DNA from: Mycobacterium paraseoulense
Lineage (GTDB): Bacteria > Actinomycetota > Actinomycetes > Mycobacteriales > Mycobacteriaceae
DNA: 64,000 nucleotides
Reading direction: 5' to 3'
Assembly: GCF_010731655.1 (NCBI RefSeq)
Contig: NZ_AP022619.1
Location: 2,232,001 to 2,296,000 of the forward strand
Shown: positions 10,742 to 19,089 of the stretch, piece by piece
Layout: each line of letters begins with the position of its first letter
How positions within the stretch are numbered: position 1 is the stretch's first letter
Translations under genes and position numbers: made by a program
Notes under the pieces: model-generated
The model's database searches: none
The model's input: only the letters and a program-made list of their open reading frames with translations
Told to the model about the DNA's origin: nothing

Positions 10742-10747
10742 CACAAT
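10742..10747 (+). promoter_or_regulatory. -10 element of the sirA leader transcript
   Basis: CACAAT ends exactly 7 bases before the GTG of the polycysteine ORF. A mycobacterial -10 at this spacing puts the transcription start on the G of the start codon, giving a leaderless mRNA. No clear -35 is seen at the normal distance. Confidence 0.55.
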
Positions 10748-10753
10748 GGGCTC

Positions 10754-10846
10754 GTGACCGTCGCTCAGCCCAGCCTTCGCATTGCGCTCGTGGCGCGGCG
10801 GCACATTGATCTCAAGCGCGTTTGCAGCTGTTGCTGTCTTCCTTGA
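10754..10846 (+). CDS. Leaderless polycysteine leader peptide of sirA-cysH
   Basis: A 30-codon ORF starting with GTG at the predicted transcription start and ending KRVCSCCCLP, with four cysteine codons (24, 26, 27, 28) just before the stop. Leaderless short ORFs with cysteine tracts are known in mycobacteria as cysteine-responsive attenuators of sulfur genes. The bases just after the last cysteine codon (10836-10845) can pair with the sirA ribosome-binding site (10938-10947). A ribosome stalled on cysteine codons would cover them and free the site. The placement, tract and pairing are seen in the sequence; regulation is inferred from the known class. Confidence 0.8.
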   Translation: MTVAQPSLRIALVARRHIDLKRVCSCCCLP

Positions 10847-10947
10847 TGTCGTAGACCCGCCCACCTGTACGTCCAGCTGGCATCGGATCTGCGCCGCCGA
10901 TACCACCGGTGAGCTGCGCTTCTATGCCTGCGATGTCCAAAGGAGAC
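10836..10947 (+). promoter_or_regulatory. Predicted attenuator: anti-SD (10836-10845) and sirA SD (10938-10947)
   Basis: GTCTTCCTTG at 10836-10845 pairs with CAAAGGAGAC at 10938-10947 over 9 of 10 positions, counting one G-U and excluding one C-A mismatch. The second arm contains the sirA ribosome-binding site (aaaggaga, 10939-10946), 8 bases before the ATG. The first arm overlaps the last codons of the cysteine leader peptide. This would couple stalling at cysteine codons to opening of sirA translation. Confidence 0.6.
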
Positions 10948-10954
10948 CTCGCCA

Positions 10955-12634
10955 ATGACCACAGCCCGTCCCGCCGGGGCCCAAAACAAGGCTCGCAACG
11001 AGGGCCAGTGGGCGCTGGGAGACCGCGAGCCGCTGAACCCCAACGAAGAGATGAAGCGCGCCGGCGCCCCGCTCGAGGTGCGCGAGCGCATCGAGAACGT
11101 CTACGCCAAGGCCGGGTTCGACAGCATCGACAAGAGTGACCTGCGTGGGCGCTTCCGCTGGTGGGGGCTCTACACCCAGCGCGAACAGGGCTACGACGGC
11201 ACGTTCACCGGGGACGAGAACGCCGATCTGCTCGAGGCCAAGTACTTCATGATGCGGGTGCGCTGCGACGGCGGCGCACTGTCGGCCGCCGCGCTGCGCA
11301 CCGTCGGCCAGATCTCGACCGAGTTCGGGCGGGACACCGCCGACATCTCCGACCGCCAGAACGTGCAGATGCACTGGATCGAGGTCGAAAACGTCCCCGA
11401 AATCTGGCGGCGGCTCGCCGACGTGGGCCTGCAGACCGCCGAGGCGTGCGGCGACTGCCCCCGCGTCATCCTGGGCTCACCCCTGGCCGGCGAGTCACTC
11501 GACGAGGTGCTCGACCCGACCTGGGCGATCGACGAGATCGTGCGCCGCTACATCGGCAAGCCGGACTTCGCCGACCTGCCGCGCAAGTACAAGACCGCGA
11601 TCTCGGGCCTGCAGGACGTCGCGCACGAGATCAACGACATCGCCTTCATCGGCGTCAACCATCCCGAGCACGGGCCGGGCCTGGACCTGTGGGTCGGCGG
11701 CGGTCTGTCCACCAACCCGATGCTGGCCCAGCGGGTCGGCGCCTGGGTGCCACTGAACGAGGTGCCCGAGGTCTGGGAGGCCGTGACCTCGATATTCCGT
11801 GACTACGGCTACCGGCGGCTACGGTCCAAGGCCCGGCTGAAGTTCTTGATCAAGGACTGGGGCGTCGAAAAGTTCCGCGAGGTGCTCGAAACGGAGTACC
11901 TCAAGCGGCGGCTGATCGATGGTCCGCCGCCCGAGCCGCTCAAGCATCCGATCGACCACATCGGGGTACAACGGCTCAAGAACGGTCTCAACGCCGTCGG
12001 TGCGGCCCCGATAGCCGGACGCGTCTCGGGCAGCATCCTGTCGGCGGTCGCCGACCTGATGGACCGGGCCGGCTCGGACCGGATCCGGTTCACCCCGTAC
12101 CAGAAGCTGGTCATCCTCGACATCGCCGACGACAAACTCGACGAGGTGCTCGCGGGTCTGGATGCGCTGGGGCTGCAGACCCAGCCGTCCTATTGGCGCC
12201 GGAACTTGATGGCGTGCACGGGGATCGAATACTGCAAGTTGTCGTTCGCCGAAACCCGGGGCAAGGCGCAGGTTCTGGTGCCCGAGCTCGAACGCCGGCT
12301 CGAGGACATCAACGCCGCGCTCGACGTGCCGATCACAGTCAACATCAACGGTTGTCCGAACTCGTGCGCACGAATTCAGGTGGCTGACATCGGCTTCAAG
12401 GGCCAAATGGTCGACGACGGTCATGGGGGCTCCGTCGAGGGCTTTCAGGTGCACCTGGGCGGCAGCCTCGGGCTGGACAGCGGATTCGGGCGAAAACTGC
12501 GCCAGCACAAGGTCACCAGCGACGAGCTGGGCGATTACATCGACCGGGTGGTGCGTAACTTCATCAAACACCGCAGTGCGGGAGAACGGTTCGCGCAGTG
12601 GGCGATTCGGGCGGATGAGGACGACTTACGATGA
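10955..12634 (+). CDS. sirA: Ferredoxin-dependent sulfite reductase SirA (NirA family)
   Basis: Reduces sulfite to sulfide with electrons from ferredoxin, the last step of assimilatory sulfate reduction. The 559-residue protein matches M. tuberculosis Rv2391. The siroheme and 4Fe-4S cysteines are present as CTGIEYC (C421, C427) and CPNSC (C467, C471). Two nitrite/sulfite reductase ferredoxin-like repeats flank the cluster domains. A ribosome-binding site (aaaggaga) supports the ATG at 10955. The stop overlaps the cysH start by 4 bases (ATGA). Expression is probably controlled by the upstream polycysteine leader. Confidence 0.95.
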   Translation: MTTARPAGAQNKARNEGQWALGDREPLNPNEEMKRAGAPLEVRERIENVYAKAGFDSIDKSDLRGRFRWWGLYTQREQGYDGTFTGDENADLLEAKYFMMRVRCDGGALSAAALRTVGQISTEFGRDTADISDRQNVQMHWIEVENVPEIWRRLADVGLQTAEACGDCPRVILGSPLAGESLDEVLDPTWAIDEIVRRYIGKPDFADLPRKYKTAISGLQDVAHEINDIAFIGVNHPEHGPGLDLWVGGGLSTNPMLAQRVGAWVPLNEVPEVWEAVTSIFRDYGYRRLRSKARLKFLIKDWGVEKFREVLETEYLKRRLIDGPPPEPLKHPIDHIGVQRLKNGLNAVGAAPIAGRVSGSILSAVADLMDRAGSDRIRFTPYQKLVILDIADDKLDEVLAGLDALGLQTQPSYWRRNLMACTGIEYCKLSFAETRGKAQVLVPELERRLEDINAALDVPITVNINGCPNSCARIQVADIGFKGQMVDDGHGGSVEGFQVHLGGSLGLDSGFGRKLRQHKVTSDELGDYIDRVVRNFIKHRSAGERFAQWAIRADEDDLR

Positions 12635-13374
12635 GTGAACAAGCAACGAAACGAACCGAGGCCGAACTGCGGGACCTGGCGGCGCGGGGCGCCGACGAGC
12701 TCGAGGGCGCCAGCGCCACCGAGGTGTTGCGTTGGACCGATCGGATCTTCGGCGGAGTCAACGGTCCGCGCGGCTGGGCCACCTGCAACTACGTGCTGAC
12801 CTCCAGCATGCAGGAGGCCGTGCTGATCGATCTGGCTTCCAAGGTCCGCCCGGGCGTGCCGGTGGTCTTCCTGGACACCGGCTACCACTTCGCCGAGACC
12901 ATCGGAACCCGGGACGCGGTCGAATCGGTCTACGACATCCGCGTGCTCAACATCGCCCCCGAGCAGACCGTGGCCGAACAGGATCAGTTGCTGGGGAGGA
13001 ACCTGTTCGACCGTGACCCGGGCGAGTGCTGCCGGTTGCGCAAGGTGGTACCCCTGCGCCGCGTCCTGAGTGGCTACTCCGCCTGGGTGACCGGGCTGCG
13101 CCGGAGCGAAGCGAAAACCCGTGCCAACGCCCCGGTGATCGGCTTCGACGAGGGGTTCAAGCTGGTGAAGATCAACCCCCTGGCCACGTGGACCGACGAG
13201 GACATGCAGGACTACATCGACGAGCACGGCGTGCTGGTCAATCCCCTCGTCTACGACGGCTATCCGTCCATCGGCTGCGCCCCCTGCACGGCCAAACCGC
13301 TCGCCGGGGCCGATCCGCGCAGCGGGCGCTGGCAGGGGCTGTCGAAGACCGAGTGCGGGCTGCACGCCTCGTAG
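12631..13374 (+). CDS. cysH: APS reductase CysH
   Basis: Reduces adenosine 5'-phosphosulfate to sulfite using thioredoxin. The 247-residue protein matches M. tuberculosis CysH (Rv2392). The 4Fe-4S cysteines that distinguish APS from PAPS reductases are present as C133-C134 (ECCRLRK) and C216/C219 (GCAPC), and the catalytic cysteine C242 lies in the C-terminal ECGLH motif. It overlaps sirA, so sulfite production and reduction are co-translated. It converges on cysA with 13 bases between stops. The che1 and ggtB-like genes that I remember following cysH in M. tuberculosis are absent. Confidence 0.95.
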   Translation: MSEQATKRTEAELRDLAARGADELEGASATEVLRWTDRIFGGVNGPRGWATCNYVLTSSMQEAVLIDLASKVRPGVPVVFLDTGYHFAETIGTRDAVESVYDIRVLNIAPEQTVAEQDQLLGRNLFDRDPGECCRLRKVVPLRRVLSGYSAWVTGLRRSEAKTRANAPVIGFDEGFKLVKINPLATWTDEDMQDYIDEHGVLVNPLVYDGYPSIGCAPCTAKPLAGADPRSGRWQGLSKTECGLHAS

Positions 13375-13387
13375 CAGAACCCACGAC

Positions 13388-14479
13388 TTATGCCGACGTC
13401 AGCGTGGCTTCGTCCTCGCCGGCGCCGGCCGGTCCGCCGCCACCCGCCGTCGCGTCGACGGCGAGGGACGGAATTCGGGTCGCGCGCACGTAAACGGTGT
13501 CGCCCTCACGCAAGGCCAGCGCCTCGGCATCGCCGCGGGTGATCTGCGCCGTGAAGGCCCCTCCGGTGGCGGCGCTGGTCAACTCCACCCGCACCTCGAA
13601 ACCGAGCACCACCACGCGGTCGACGGTGGCGCGCACCACCCCGATCGACTCCGCGGTGCCATCACCGCCTGCGATGGCCATCTCGGGGTTGCGGCCCACC
13701 CGGATGTCGTGCGGGCGAACCAGATTCCCGTTCAGGGTGGACACCGCCCCGAGGAACGACATCACAAAGGCGCTCGCCGGGGCGTCGTAGACCTCGGTCG
13801 GCGATCCCACCTGCTCGATACGACCGTGATTGAGCACCGCGATCCGGTCGGCCACGTCCAGCGCCTCCGCCTGGTCGTGGGTGACCAGGACGGTGGTGAC
13901 GTGCACCTCGTCATGCAGGCGGCGCAACCACGCGCGCAGGTCCTCGCGCACCTTGGCGTCGAGCGCGCCGAACGGCTCGTCGAGCAACAGCACCTGCGGG
14001 TCGACCGCCAACGCCCGTGCCAACGCCATTCGCTGTCGTTGGCCGCCGGAGAGTTGATTGGGGTAGCGGTTCTGAAACCCGCTCAGCCCCACCACTTCCA
14101 GCAGATTGTCGACCTTGGCCTTGACCTCCGCTTTGGGCCGTTTACGGATCTTCAATCCGTAGGCCACGTTGTCACGGACCGTCAAGTGCTTGAACGCGGC
14201 ATAGTGCTGAAACACGAACCCGATGCCCCGCCGCTGCGGCGGCACCCGTGTGACGTCTTCGCCGTTGATCGTGATCGTTCCGCTGTCGGGCTGGTCCAGC
14301 CCGGCTATGGCACGCAGCAGGGTTGACTTGCCGGAACCGCTGGGCCCCAACAGCGCCGTCAGCGAGCCGGAGGGCACGACGAAGTCGACATTGTCCAGGG
14401 CCACGAAGTCGCCGTAGCGCTTGTTGGCGTTGCGCACGACGATGGCGTGGTCGCCGGGGCGGGTGTTGTTGTCGGTCAT
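13388..14479 (-). CDS. cysA: Sulfate ABC transporter ATP-binding protein CysA
   Basis: ATPase subunit of the sulfate/thiosulfate importer, 363 residues from the ATG at 14479. Visible motifs are Walker A (GPSGSGKST), the ABC signature (LSGGQRQR), Walker B ([12 protein letters not shown]) and the H-loop (LVTHDQ), followed by a C-terminal regulatory beta domain (about residues 240-345). The frame could extend 16 codons upstream into cysW, but the ATG that begins [10 protein letters not shown] fits the M. tuberculosis CysA1 length (Rv2397c). It is the last gene of subI-cysT-cysW-cysA. Confidence 0.95.
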   Translation of the reverse strand: MTDNNTRPGDHAIVVRNANKRYGDFVALDNVDFVVPSGSLTALLGPSGSGKSTLLRAIAGLDQPDSGTITINGEDVTRVPPQRRGIGFVFQHYAAFKHLTVRDNVAYGLKIRKRPKAEVKAKVDNLLEVVGLSGFQNRYPNQLSGGQRQRMALARALAVDPQVLLLDEPFGALDAKVREDLRAWLRRLHDEVHVTTVLVTHDQAEALDVADRIAVLNHGRIEQVGSPTEVYDAPASAFVMSFLGAVSTLNGNLVRPHDIRVGRNPEMAIAGGDGTAESIGVVRATVDRVVVLGFEVRVELTSAATGGAFTAQITRGDAEALALREGDTVYVRATRIPSLAVDATAGGGGPAGAGEDEATLTSA

Positions 14480-14498
14480 CTGGGTGTCTCCATGTCGC

Positions 14499-15311
14499 CT
14501 ACCTGGCCGCTCGCGCTCGGCGGGCATCCAAAATCACCTGGAAAATCAGGACCAGGACCGCAACGCCCATCAGCAACGTCGAGAGCGCGTAGGCGCCGTA
14601 TTCGGCGCCGCGGTTATACCGATCCGAGACGAGCAACGTCAGGGTTTGGGACTTACCCGGGAGGTTCGACGACACGATGATGACGGCGCCGTACTCGCCG
14701 AGTGTGCGCGCGATCGTCAGCACGATGCCGTAGGTCAGACCCCACCGGATCGAAGGCAGGGTGATCCGCCAAAAGGTCTGCCACCAGCCCGATCCCAGGG
14801 TCGCCGCCGCTTCCTCCTGGTCGGTCCCCAGTTCGTGCAGGACGGGTTCCACCTCGCGCACGACGAACGGCAGGGTGACGAAGACGCTGGCAAGCACGAT
14901 GCCGGGCAGCCCGAAGATGATCTTGAATCCGAGGTCCTTCTCGACGAAACCGAACGCGCCCGCCGATCCCCACAACAGGATCAGGGCGACGCCCACGATG
15001 ACCGGCGACACCGCAAAGGGCAGATCGATCACCGCCTGCAGCACACCTTTACCGCGAAACCTGTTGCGGGCGAGCACCAACGCGGTAGGGATACCGAAAA
15101 CCACGTTCAGCGGCACCACGATGGCAACGACCAGCAACGTCAGGTTGAGCGCCGACACCGCAGCGGGCGTGCTCACCCAGTCGAAGAACTGGCCGACGCC
15201 CGGCCGGAAGGTCCGCCACAAGATCAGGGTCACCGGGACGACGAGCAACCCGAAAACGTATGCGAGCCCGACGAATCGGATCAGGTACCGGACCCTGGAT
15301 CCTGAGGTCAC
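14499..15311 (-). CDS. cysW: Sulfate ABC transporter permease CysW
   Basis: Inner membrane permease subunit of the sulfate importer, 270 residues with about six membrane segments. The inner-membrane component signature is present ([20 protein letters not shown]), the cytoplasmic loop that contacts the ATPase. I chose the GTG at 15311, which overlaps the cysT stop by 4 bases (GTGA) and begins [13 protein letters not shown], matching M. tuberculosis Rv2398c. The long upstream extension of this frame is antisense shadow over cysT. It pairs with CysT to form the channel. Confidence 0.93.
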   Translation of the reverse strand: MTSGSRVRYLIRFVGLAYVFGLLVVPVTLILWRTFRPGVGQFFDWVSTPAAVSALNLTLLVVAIVVPLNVVFGIPTALVLARNRFRGKGVLQAVIDLPFAVSPVIVGVALILLWGSAGAFGFVEKDLGFKIIFGLPGIVLASVFVTLPFVVREVEPVLHELGTDQEEAAATLGSGWWQTFWRITLPSIRWGLTYGIVLTIARTLGEYGAVIIVSSNLPGKSQTLTLLVSDRYNRGAEYGAYALSTLLMGVAVLVLIFQVILDARRARAAR

Positions 15312-16189
15312 CTGGCCAACTCCTGACGCTTGGCCGCGCGCCCACCCACGATCCGCAGAATGAACAGCACGACAAACGAGATCGACAGCAGCACGACGGA
15401 TATCGCGGCGGCGCCGGTGCGGTCGTCGTTCTCGATGAGGGTTCGTATCCACTGCGAGGACACTTCGGTCTTGCCGGGTACCGCGCCACCGATCAGGACC
15501 ACCGACCCGAACTCGCCGATCGCTCGCGAGAAGGCCAGGCCCGCGCCGGACAACAACGACGGGGTCAACGACGGCAACACGACCGACGTGAAAACCTTCG
15601 GGCCGCTGGCACCCAACGACGCCGCCGCCTCTTCGGTCTCCCGATCGATCTCCAACAGCACCGGCTGCACCGCACGCACCACGAAGGGCAGCGTGACGAA
15701 GGCCAGCGCCACCGCCACGCCCCACGCCGTGTGCTGCAGATGAAGATTCACCGGGCTGTTGTGGCCGTAGAGGGCCAGCATCACCAGGCTGGCGACGATC
15801 GTCGGCAGCGCGAACGGCAGGTCGATGATGGCATCGACGACCCGCTTGCCGACGAAGTCATCCCGCACCAGCACCCAGGCGACCACCAGGCCGAAGACCA
15901 GGTTCACCACCGTGACCCCGGCGGAGATGGTCAGCGTCACCCGGAACGACTCCAGCGCGGCGTTTGAAGTGACCGCCAGCCAGAAGGCGTGCCAGCCGCC
16001 GCCGGCGGCCTGCCATGCGATTGCGGCCAGCGGCAGCAGCACGATCACCGAGAGCCACAGCGTCGCCACGCCTACCCGCAGTGACGTGCCACCCGATCCG
16101 CGCGAACCTCGCGCCGACGGCGCGAGGTGCCCGTTGCCGCCGAGCTCGGGCCTGATTGCCTGCGGGTCGGGGGTGACTGCGGCCGTCAT
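15308..16189 (-). CDS. cysT: Sulfate ABC transporter permease CysT
   Basis: Second permease of the sulfate importer, 293 residues from the ATG at 16189, about six membrane segments. The signature loop is present (EEAAASLGASGPKVFTSVVL). The chosen ATG overlaps the subI stop by 4 bases (ATGA). The first 40 residues are hydrophilic and proline- and glycine-rich, typical of the mycobacterial protein (Rv2399c). The upstream extension of the frame is out-of-frame subI sequence and was left out. Confidence 0.93.
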   Translation of the reverse strand: MTAAVTPDPQAIRPELGGNGHLAPSARGSRGSGGTSLRVGVATLWLSVIVLLPLAAIAWQAAGGGWHAFWLAVTSNAALESFRVTLTISAGVTVVNLVFGLVVAWVLVRDDFVGKRVVDAIIDLPFALPTIVASLVMLALYGHNSPVNLHLQHTAWGVAVALAFVTLPFVVRAVQPVLLEIDRETEEAAASLGASGPKVFTSVVLPSLTPSLLSGAGLAFSRAIGEFGSVVLIGGAVPGKTEVSSQWIRTLIENDDRTGAAAISVVLLSISFVVLFILRIVGGRAAKRQELAR

Positions 16190-17217
16190 CCGGTGGCCTG
16201 CATGTAGATCTTGGTGATGCTGCCGGTGGTCTTGTCGAACAACTGCGGATCCGCGGCCTGCCAACCGCCGAGGTCGCCGATGGTCCACAGTTTTGCCGGC
16301 AGCGGAAACTGGCCGCGGAATTCGGCCGCGACGGCCGGGTCGACCGGCCGAAAGCCCGCCTGCGCCCACACCTTCTGCGCCGTGGCCGTGTACTGGAAGT
16401 TCTTGAAGGCGACCGCGGCGTCCAGGTGCGGGCTGGTGCTCACCACCGCGACCGGATTCTCGATCTTGAACGTCTGCGACGGGTTGATGTGCTCCACCGG
16501 TTTGCCCGCGCGCTCGGTGGCGATCGCCTCGTTCTCGTAGCTGATCAACACGTCCCCGCTGCCCTGGACGAAGACATCGGTGGCCTCCCGCCCCGAACCG
16601 GGACGCAATTTGACGTGCTCGTGCACCAACTTGCTGATGAAGTCGACGCCGGCCTGGGTGTTGCTGCCACCTTCGCTCTTAACCGCATAGGGTGCCAGCA
16701 GATTCCACTTGGCCGACCCCGAGCTCAGCGGACTGGGAGTGATGACCTGAACCCCCGGCCGCAGCAGGTCGTCCCAATCCTTGATGTTCTTGGGGTTGCC
16801 CTTACGCACCACCAGAGTTACCACCGACCCGAAGGGAATTCCCTTGGTGGCGTCGGTATTCCAATCTTTGGATACCTTGCCGGCCTTCACCAGCCGGGAG
16901 ATGTCCGGTTCGACGGAGAAGTTCACGACGTCGGCCGGCTTGCCGTCGAGGACCCCCCGTGATTGGTCGCCCGAGGCGCCGTAGGAGGCGATCACCTGCA
17001 CGCCCTTGCCCTCGTCGGCGGCATTGAACGCCGGGATAACCGCGCTCCAGCCCGGTTCCGGGACCGAATAGGCGACCAGCGTGATGCTGGTGCGCGCGTT
17101 GGTCGGCCCGGAACCGCCGACGACGTCACTGGCCCCGCCGCTACACCCCGCCACGACCGCGGCGATCAGGGCAACCGTGGCCACCGGCCGCCACCGTAGG
17201 GCGATGTCGTTGAGCAT
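16186..17217 (-). CDS. subI: Sulfate-binding lipoprotein SubI
   Basis: Extracytoplasmic solute-binding protein of the sulfate importer, 343 residues. It starts with a basic and hydrophobic signal peptide and a lipobox ending AAVVAGC (C25), so it should be anchored as a lipoprotein. The mature part has the type 2 periplasmic-binding fold pattern (SYGASGDQSRGV, VNFSVEPD). It matches M. tuberculosis Rv2400c. The ribosome-binding site is ggaagg at 17228-17223. First gene of the subI-cysT-cysW-cysA operon, preceded by a cysteine-codon leader ORF that probably adjusts expression to cysteine supply. Confidence 0.94.
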   Translation of the reverse strand: MLNDIALRWRPVATVALIAAVVAGCSGGASDVVGGSGPTNARTSITLVAYSVPEPGWSAVIPAFNAADEGKGVQVIASYGASGDQSRGVLDGKPADVVNFSVEPDISRLVKAGKVSKDWNTDATKGIPFGSVVTLVVRKGNPKNIKDWDDLLRPGVQVITPSPLSSGSAKWNLLAPYAVKSEGGSNTQAGVDFISKLVHEHVKLRPGSGREATDVFVQGSGDVLISYENEAIATERAGKPVEHINPSQTFKIENPVAVVSTSPHLDAAVAFKNFQYTATAQKVWAQAGFRPVDPAVAAEFRGQFPLPAKLWTIGDLGGWQAADPQLFDKTTGSITKIYMQATG

Positions 17218-17222
17218 TCAGG

Positions 17223-17272
17223 CCTTCCAGTACGGGGACTCAGGAGATAGCGGTCCCGTTGCTGCGGAAAGG
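17223..17272 (-). promoter_or_regulatory. Candidate SD-sequestering hairpin upstream of subI
   Basis: On the minus strand CCTTTCC (17272-17266) can pair with the subI ribosome-binding site GGAAGG (17228-17223) with one bulged T. The two arms are 37 bases apart. This is weaker than the pairing seen at sirA, and another structure may be the real switch. Confidence 0.35.
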
Positions 17273-17331
17273 CGCCTTAAACGACAGGAGACATCACGGA
17301 CCCCATACCAGACCGCGCACGGGTTTGGCAG

Positions 17332-17388
17332 TCAGCGACAACAGTGCACGAAGACATGGCGTTCCACGACACCGGATGTCACCTGCAT
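17332..17388 (-). CDS. Leaderless cysteine leader peptide of subI operon
   Basis: An 18-residue ORF, MQVTSGVVERHVFVHCCR, with two adjacent cysteine codons next to the stop. Its ATG lies 7 bases after a -10-like TAGGCT, so the mRNA is predicted to be leaderless or nearly so. It sits 114 bases upstream of subI on the same strand. The design matches the known mycobacterial class of cysteine-responsive leaderless short ORFs and mirrors the one upstream of sirA in this window. Two cysteines is a short tract, so confidence is lower than for the sirA leader. Confidence 0.65.
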   Translation of the reverse strand: MQVTSGVVERHVFVHCCR

Positions 17389-17395
17389 GGCCGGA

Positions 17396-17401
17396 AGCCT
17401 A
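17396..17401 (-). promoter_or_regulatory. -10 element of the subI leader transcript
   Basis: TAGGCT on the minus strand, positioned so that transcription would start at 17389 or 17388, on or one base before the ATG of the cysteine leader ORF. Confidence 0.5.
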
Positions 17402-17457
17402 ACAGGAATCGGCGGGGCCGCCACCGCTCGAGTGCCGAGCGGGCAACCTGCGCGCGC

Positions 17458-17535
17458 TCAGTGCGTTAGCCACCACGCGACGATCACCAGCACCACGAGC
17501 GCGACCAGAATCAACGTCACGTGTGACCGAGGCAT
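17458..17535 (-). CDS. Possible 25-residue single-span membrane peptide
   Basis: A short ORF beginning MPRSHV, followed by an uninterrupted hydrophobic run (TLILVALVVLVIVAWWL) and ending TH. It starts 5 bases after the stop of the 64-residue membrane protein gene on the same strand, which suggests translational coupling. There is no obvious ribosome-binding site. The composition is that of a small membrane peptide, but nothing was searched, and a chance ORF cannot be excluded. Confidence 0.4.
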   Translation of the reverse strand: MPRSHVTLILVALVVLVIVAWWLTH

Positions 17536-17540
17536 GCGCG

Positions 17541-17735
17541 TTACCCGGGCGCCTCACCGGTGCGGCGGGCACGGCGCAGCAAGGCGATGCTCTTGCCGAG
17601 CAGGCCATCGAGCAGGCCCGCTGTGACGGCCGCCACCACCAGCACGACCGGCATCACCACCATGGCCTGGAGCACGAAAGCGAGCCCGGAAAGCCACAGC
17701 TCGTTGCCGTCCCACCAATTCAGGAACGCGGTCAC
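17541..17735 (-). CDS. Small conserved membrane protein (Rv2401A-like)
   Basis: A 64-residue protein with two hydrophobic helices (about residues 12-30 and 28-50) and a basic C-terminus (RRARRTGEAPG). It begins MTAFLNWWDGNELWLSGL. Position and size fit Rv2401A of M. tuberculosis as I remember it. The function is unknown. It lies between the sulfate importer operon and a divergently transcribed FAD monooxygenase. Confidence 0.7.
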   Translation of the reverse strand: MTAFLNWWDGNELWLSGLAFVLQAMVVMPVVLVVAAVTAGLLDGLLGKSIALLRRARRTGEAPG

Positions 17736-17776
17736 GGGCTCACCCTATTCGGCCTTGCCGCCGAAGACCAATGTGC

Positions 17777-17782
17777 CAAGAT
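17777..17782 (+). promoter_or_regulatory. -10 element of the FAD monooxygenase gene
   Basis: CAAGAT ends 7 bases before the ATG at 17789, giving a predicted leaderless transcript. No ribosome-binding site precedes that ATG, which is consistent. Confidence 0.5.
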
Positions 17783-17788
17783 CGGCGC

Positions 17789-19024
17789 ATGGCTGCCCCG
17801 TCGTCCGCGCCCGAGGCGACGGCCTGCCTGATCGCCGGCGGGGGCCCGGCGGGCATGGTGCTGGGCCTGCTGCTGGCTCGCGCCGGCGTCGAAGTCACGG
17901 TGATGGAAAAGCACGCCGACTTCCTCCGCGATTTCCGGGGGGACACCGTGCACGCGAGCACATTGCGGCTGCTCGACGAGCTGGGCCTGGGCTCACGGTT
18001 CGCCCAGCTCCCGCATCGCCTCATCGACACCGTCCACATGGAGATACAGAACGAACCGGTGGCCCTCGACCTGACCCGTCTGCCCGGCGCGCACAAGCAC
18101 ATCGCCCTGGTGCCGCAGTGGGACTTCTTGGAGCTGGTGGCCACCGCCGCCGAGGCCGAGCCGACCTTCCGGCTGCTGCGCAGCACCGAGGTGACCGGCG
18201 TCATCCGGGACGCGGACCGCGTCGTCGGCGTCACCTACCGCGACCAGAGCGGTCAGGTGAAGGACATGCGCGCCGAGCTGACCGTGGCCTGTGACGGTCG
18301 CTCCTCCTCGGTGCGCTCGGCGCTCGGCCTCGAACCGCAGAGTTTCGGCGCTCCCATGGACGTGTGGTGGTTCCGGCTGCCCCGCCACCCCGGCGATCCG
18401 CGGGGACTGGCCGGCGTGCTGCGGGCCGGGCACGCGGTCATCGTGATCGATCGCGGCGACTACTACCAGATCGCCTACATCATCCCGAAGGGAACCGACG
18501 CCCGGCTTCGGTCGCAGGGCATCGAGGCGCTGCACCGGGCGCTGGTCGGCATGGTGCCCTGGCTGGGTGACCGCGTGGCGACGCTGACTTCGTTCGACGA
18601 CGTGAAACTGCTTGACGTGCAGCTGAATCGGCTTCGGCGCTGGTACGCGGGCGGCGTCCTGCTCATCGGCGACTCCGCGCACGCGATGTCACCGGTCGGC
18701 GGGATCGGCATCAACCTCGCGGTGGCGGACGCGGTGGCCGCGGCGCGCATCCTGGCCGGCGCGTTGCGCGCGGGCCGGGTGCCCACCTGGCGGTTGGCCC
18801 GGGTGCAGGCGCGTCGTTGGCTGCCCACCGTGCTGCTCCAGGCGGCGCAACGGGTGATCCATGCCAACGTGATAGCCGCGGCGGTCAGCGGAAACGAAGA
18901 CAGCGCACCGCTGGGTGTGCGGGTGGTGGGCCGGTCGGCCGCACTGCGGCGACTGGCCGGCTACCTCGTGGCAATCGGTCCACTGCCCGAGCACGCACCG
19001 GGGTTTGCCCGCCGCCGCGGTTAA
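17789..19024 (+). CDS. FAD-dependent aromatic-type monooxygenase (PHBH fold)
   Basis: A 411-residue flavoprotein with the three p-hydroxybenzoate hydroxylase-fold fingerprints: the FAD-binding GGGPAG near the N-terminus, VACDGRSS in the middle and GDSAHAMSPVGGIGINLAVADA for flavin ribityl binding. Such enzymes hydroxylate aromatic or polyketide substrates or oxidise lipids with NAD(P)H. The substrate is unknown. I chose ATG 17789 rather than the upstream ATG at 17771 because a -10 element sits at leaderless spacing. It is divergent from the small membrane protein gene. Confidence 0.85.
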   Translation: MAAPSSAPEATACLIAGGGPAGMVLGLLLARAGVEVTVMEKHADFLRDFRGDTVHASTLRLLDELGLGSRFAQLPHRLIDTVHMEIQNEPVALDLTRLPGAHKHIALVPQWDFLELVATAAEAEPTFRLLRSTEVTGVIRDADRVVGVTYRDQSGQVKDMRAELTVACDGRSSSVRSALGLEPQSFGAPMDVWWFRLPRHPGDPRGLAGVLRAGHAVIVIDRGDYYQIAYIIPKGTDARLRSQGIEALHRALVGMVPWLGDRVATLTSFDDVKLLDVQLNRLRRWYAGGVLLIGDSAHAMSPVGGIGINLAVADAVAAARILAGALRAGRVPTWRLARVQARRWLPTVLLQAAQRVIHANVIAAAVSGNEDSAPLGVRVVGRSAALRRLAGYLVAIGPLPEHAPGFARRRG

Positions 19025-19089
19025 CCGGGAGTGGCGCCACGTCGGCGAAAGAATGGACGCCGGGCCGCTGAACAGATGATGATGTCGGG

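Noticed and set aside
10565..10753. Possible cobalamin or other riboswitch upstream of sirA
   Set aside because: No conserved riboswitch core was recognisable; the cysteine leader explains the regulatory region better.
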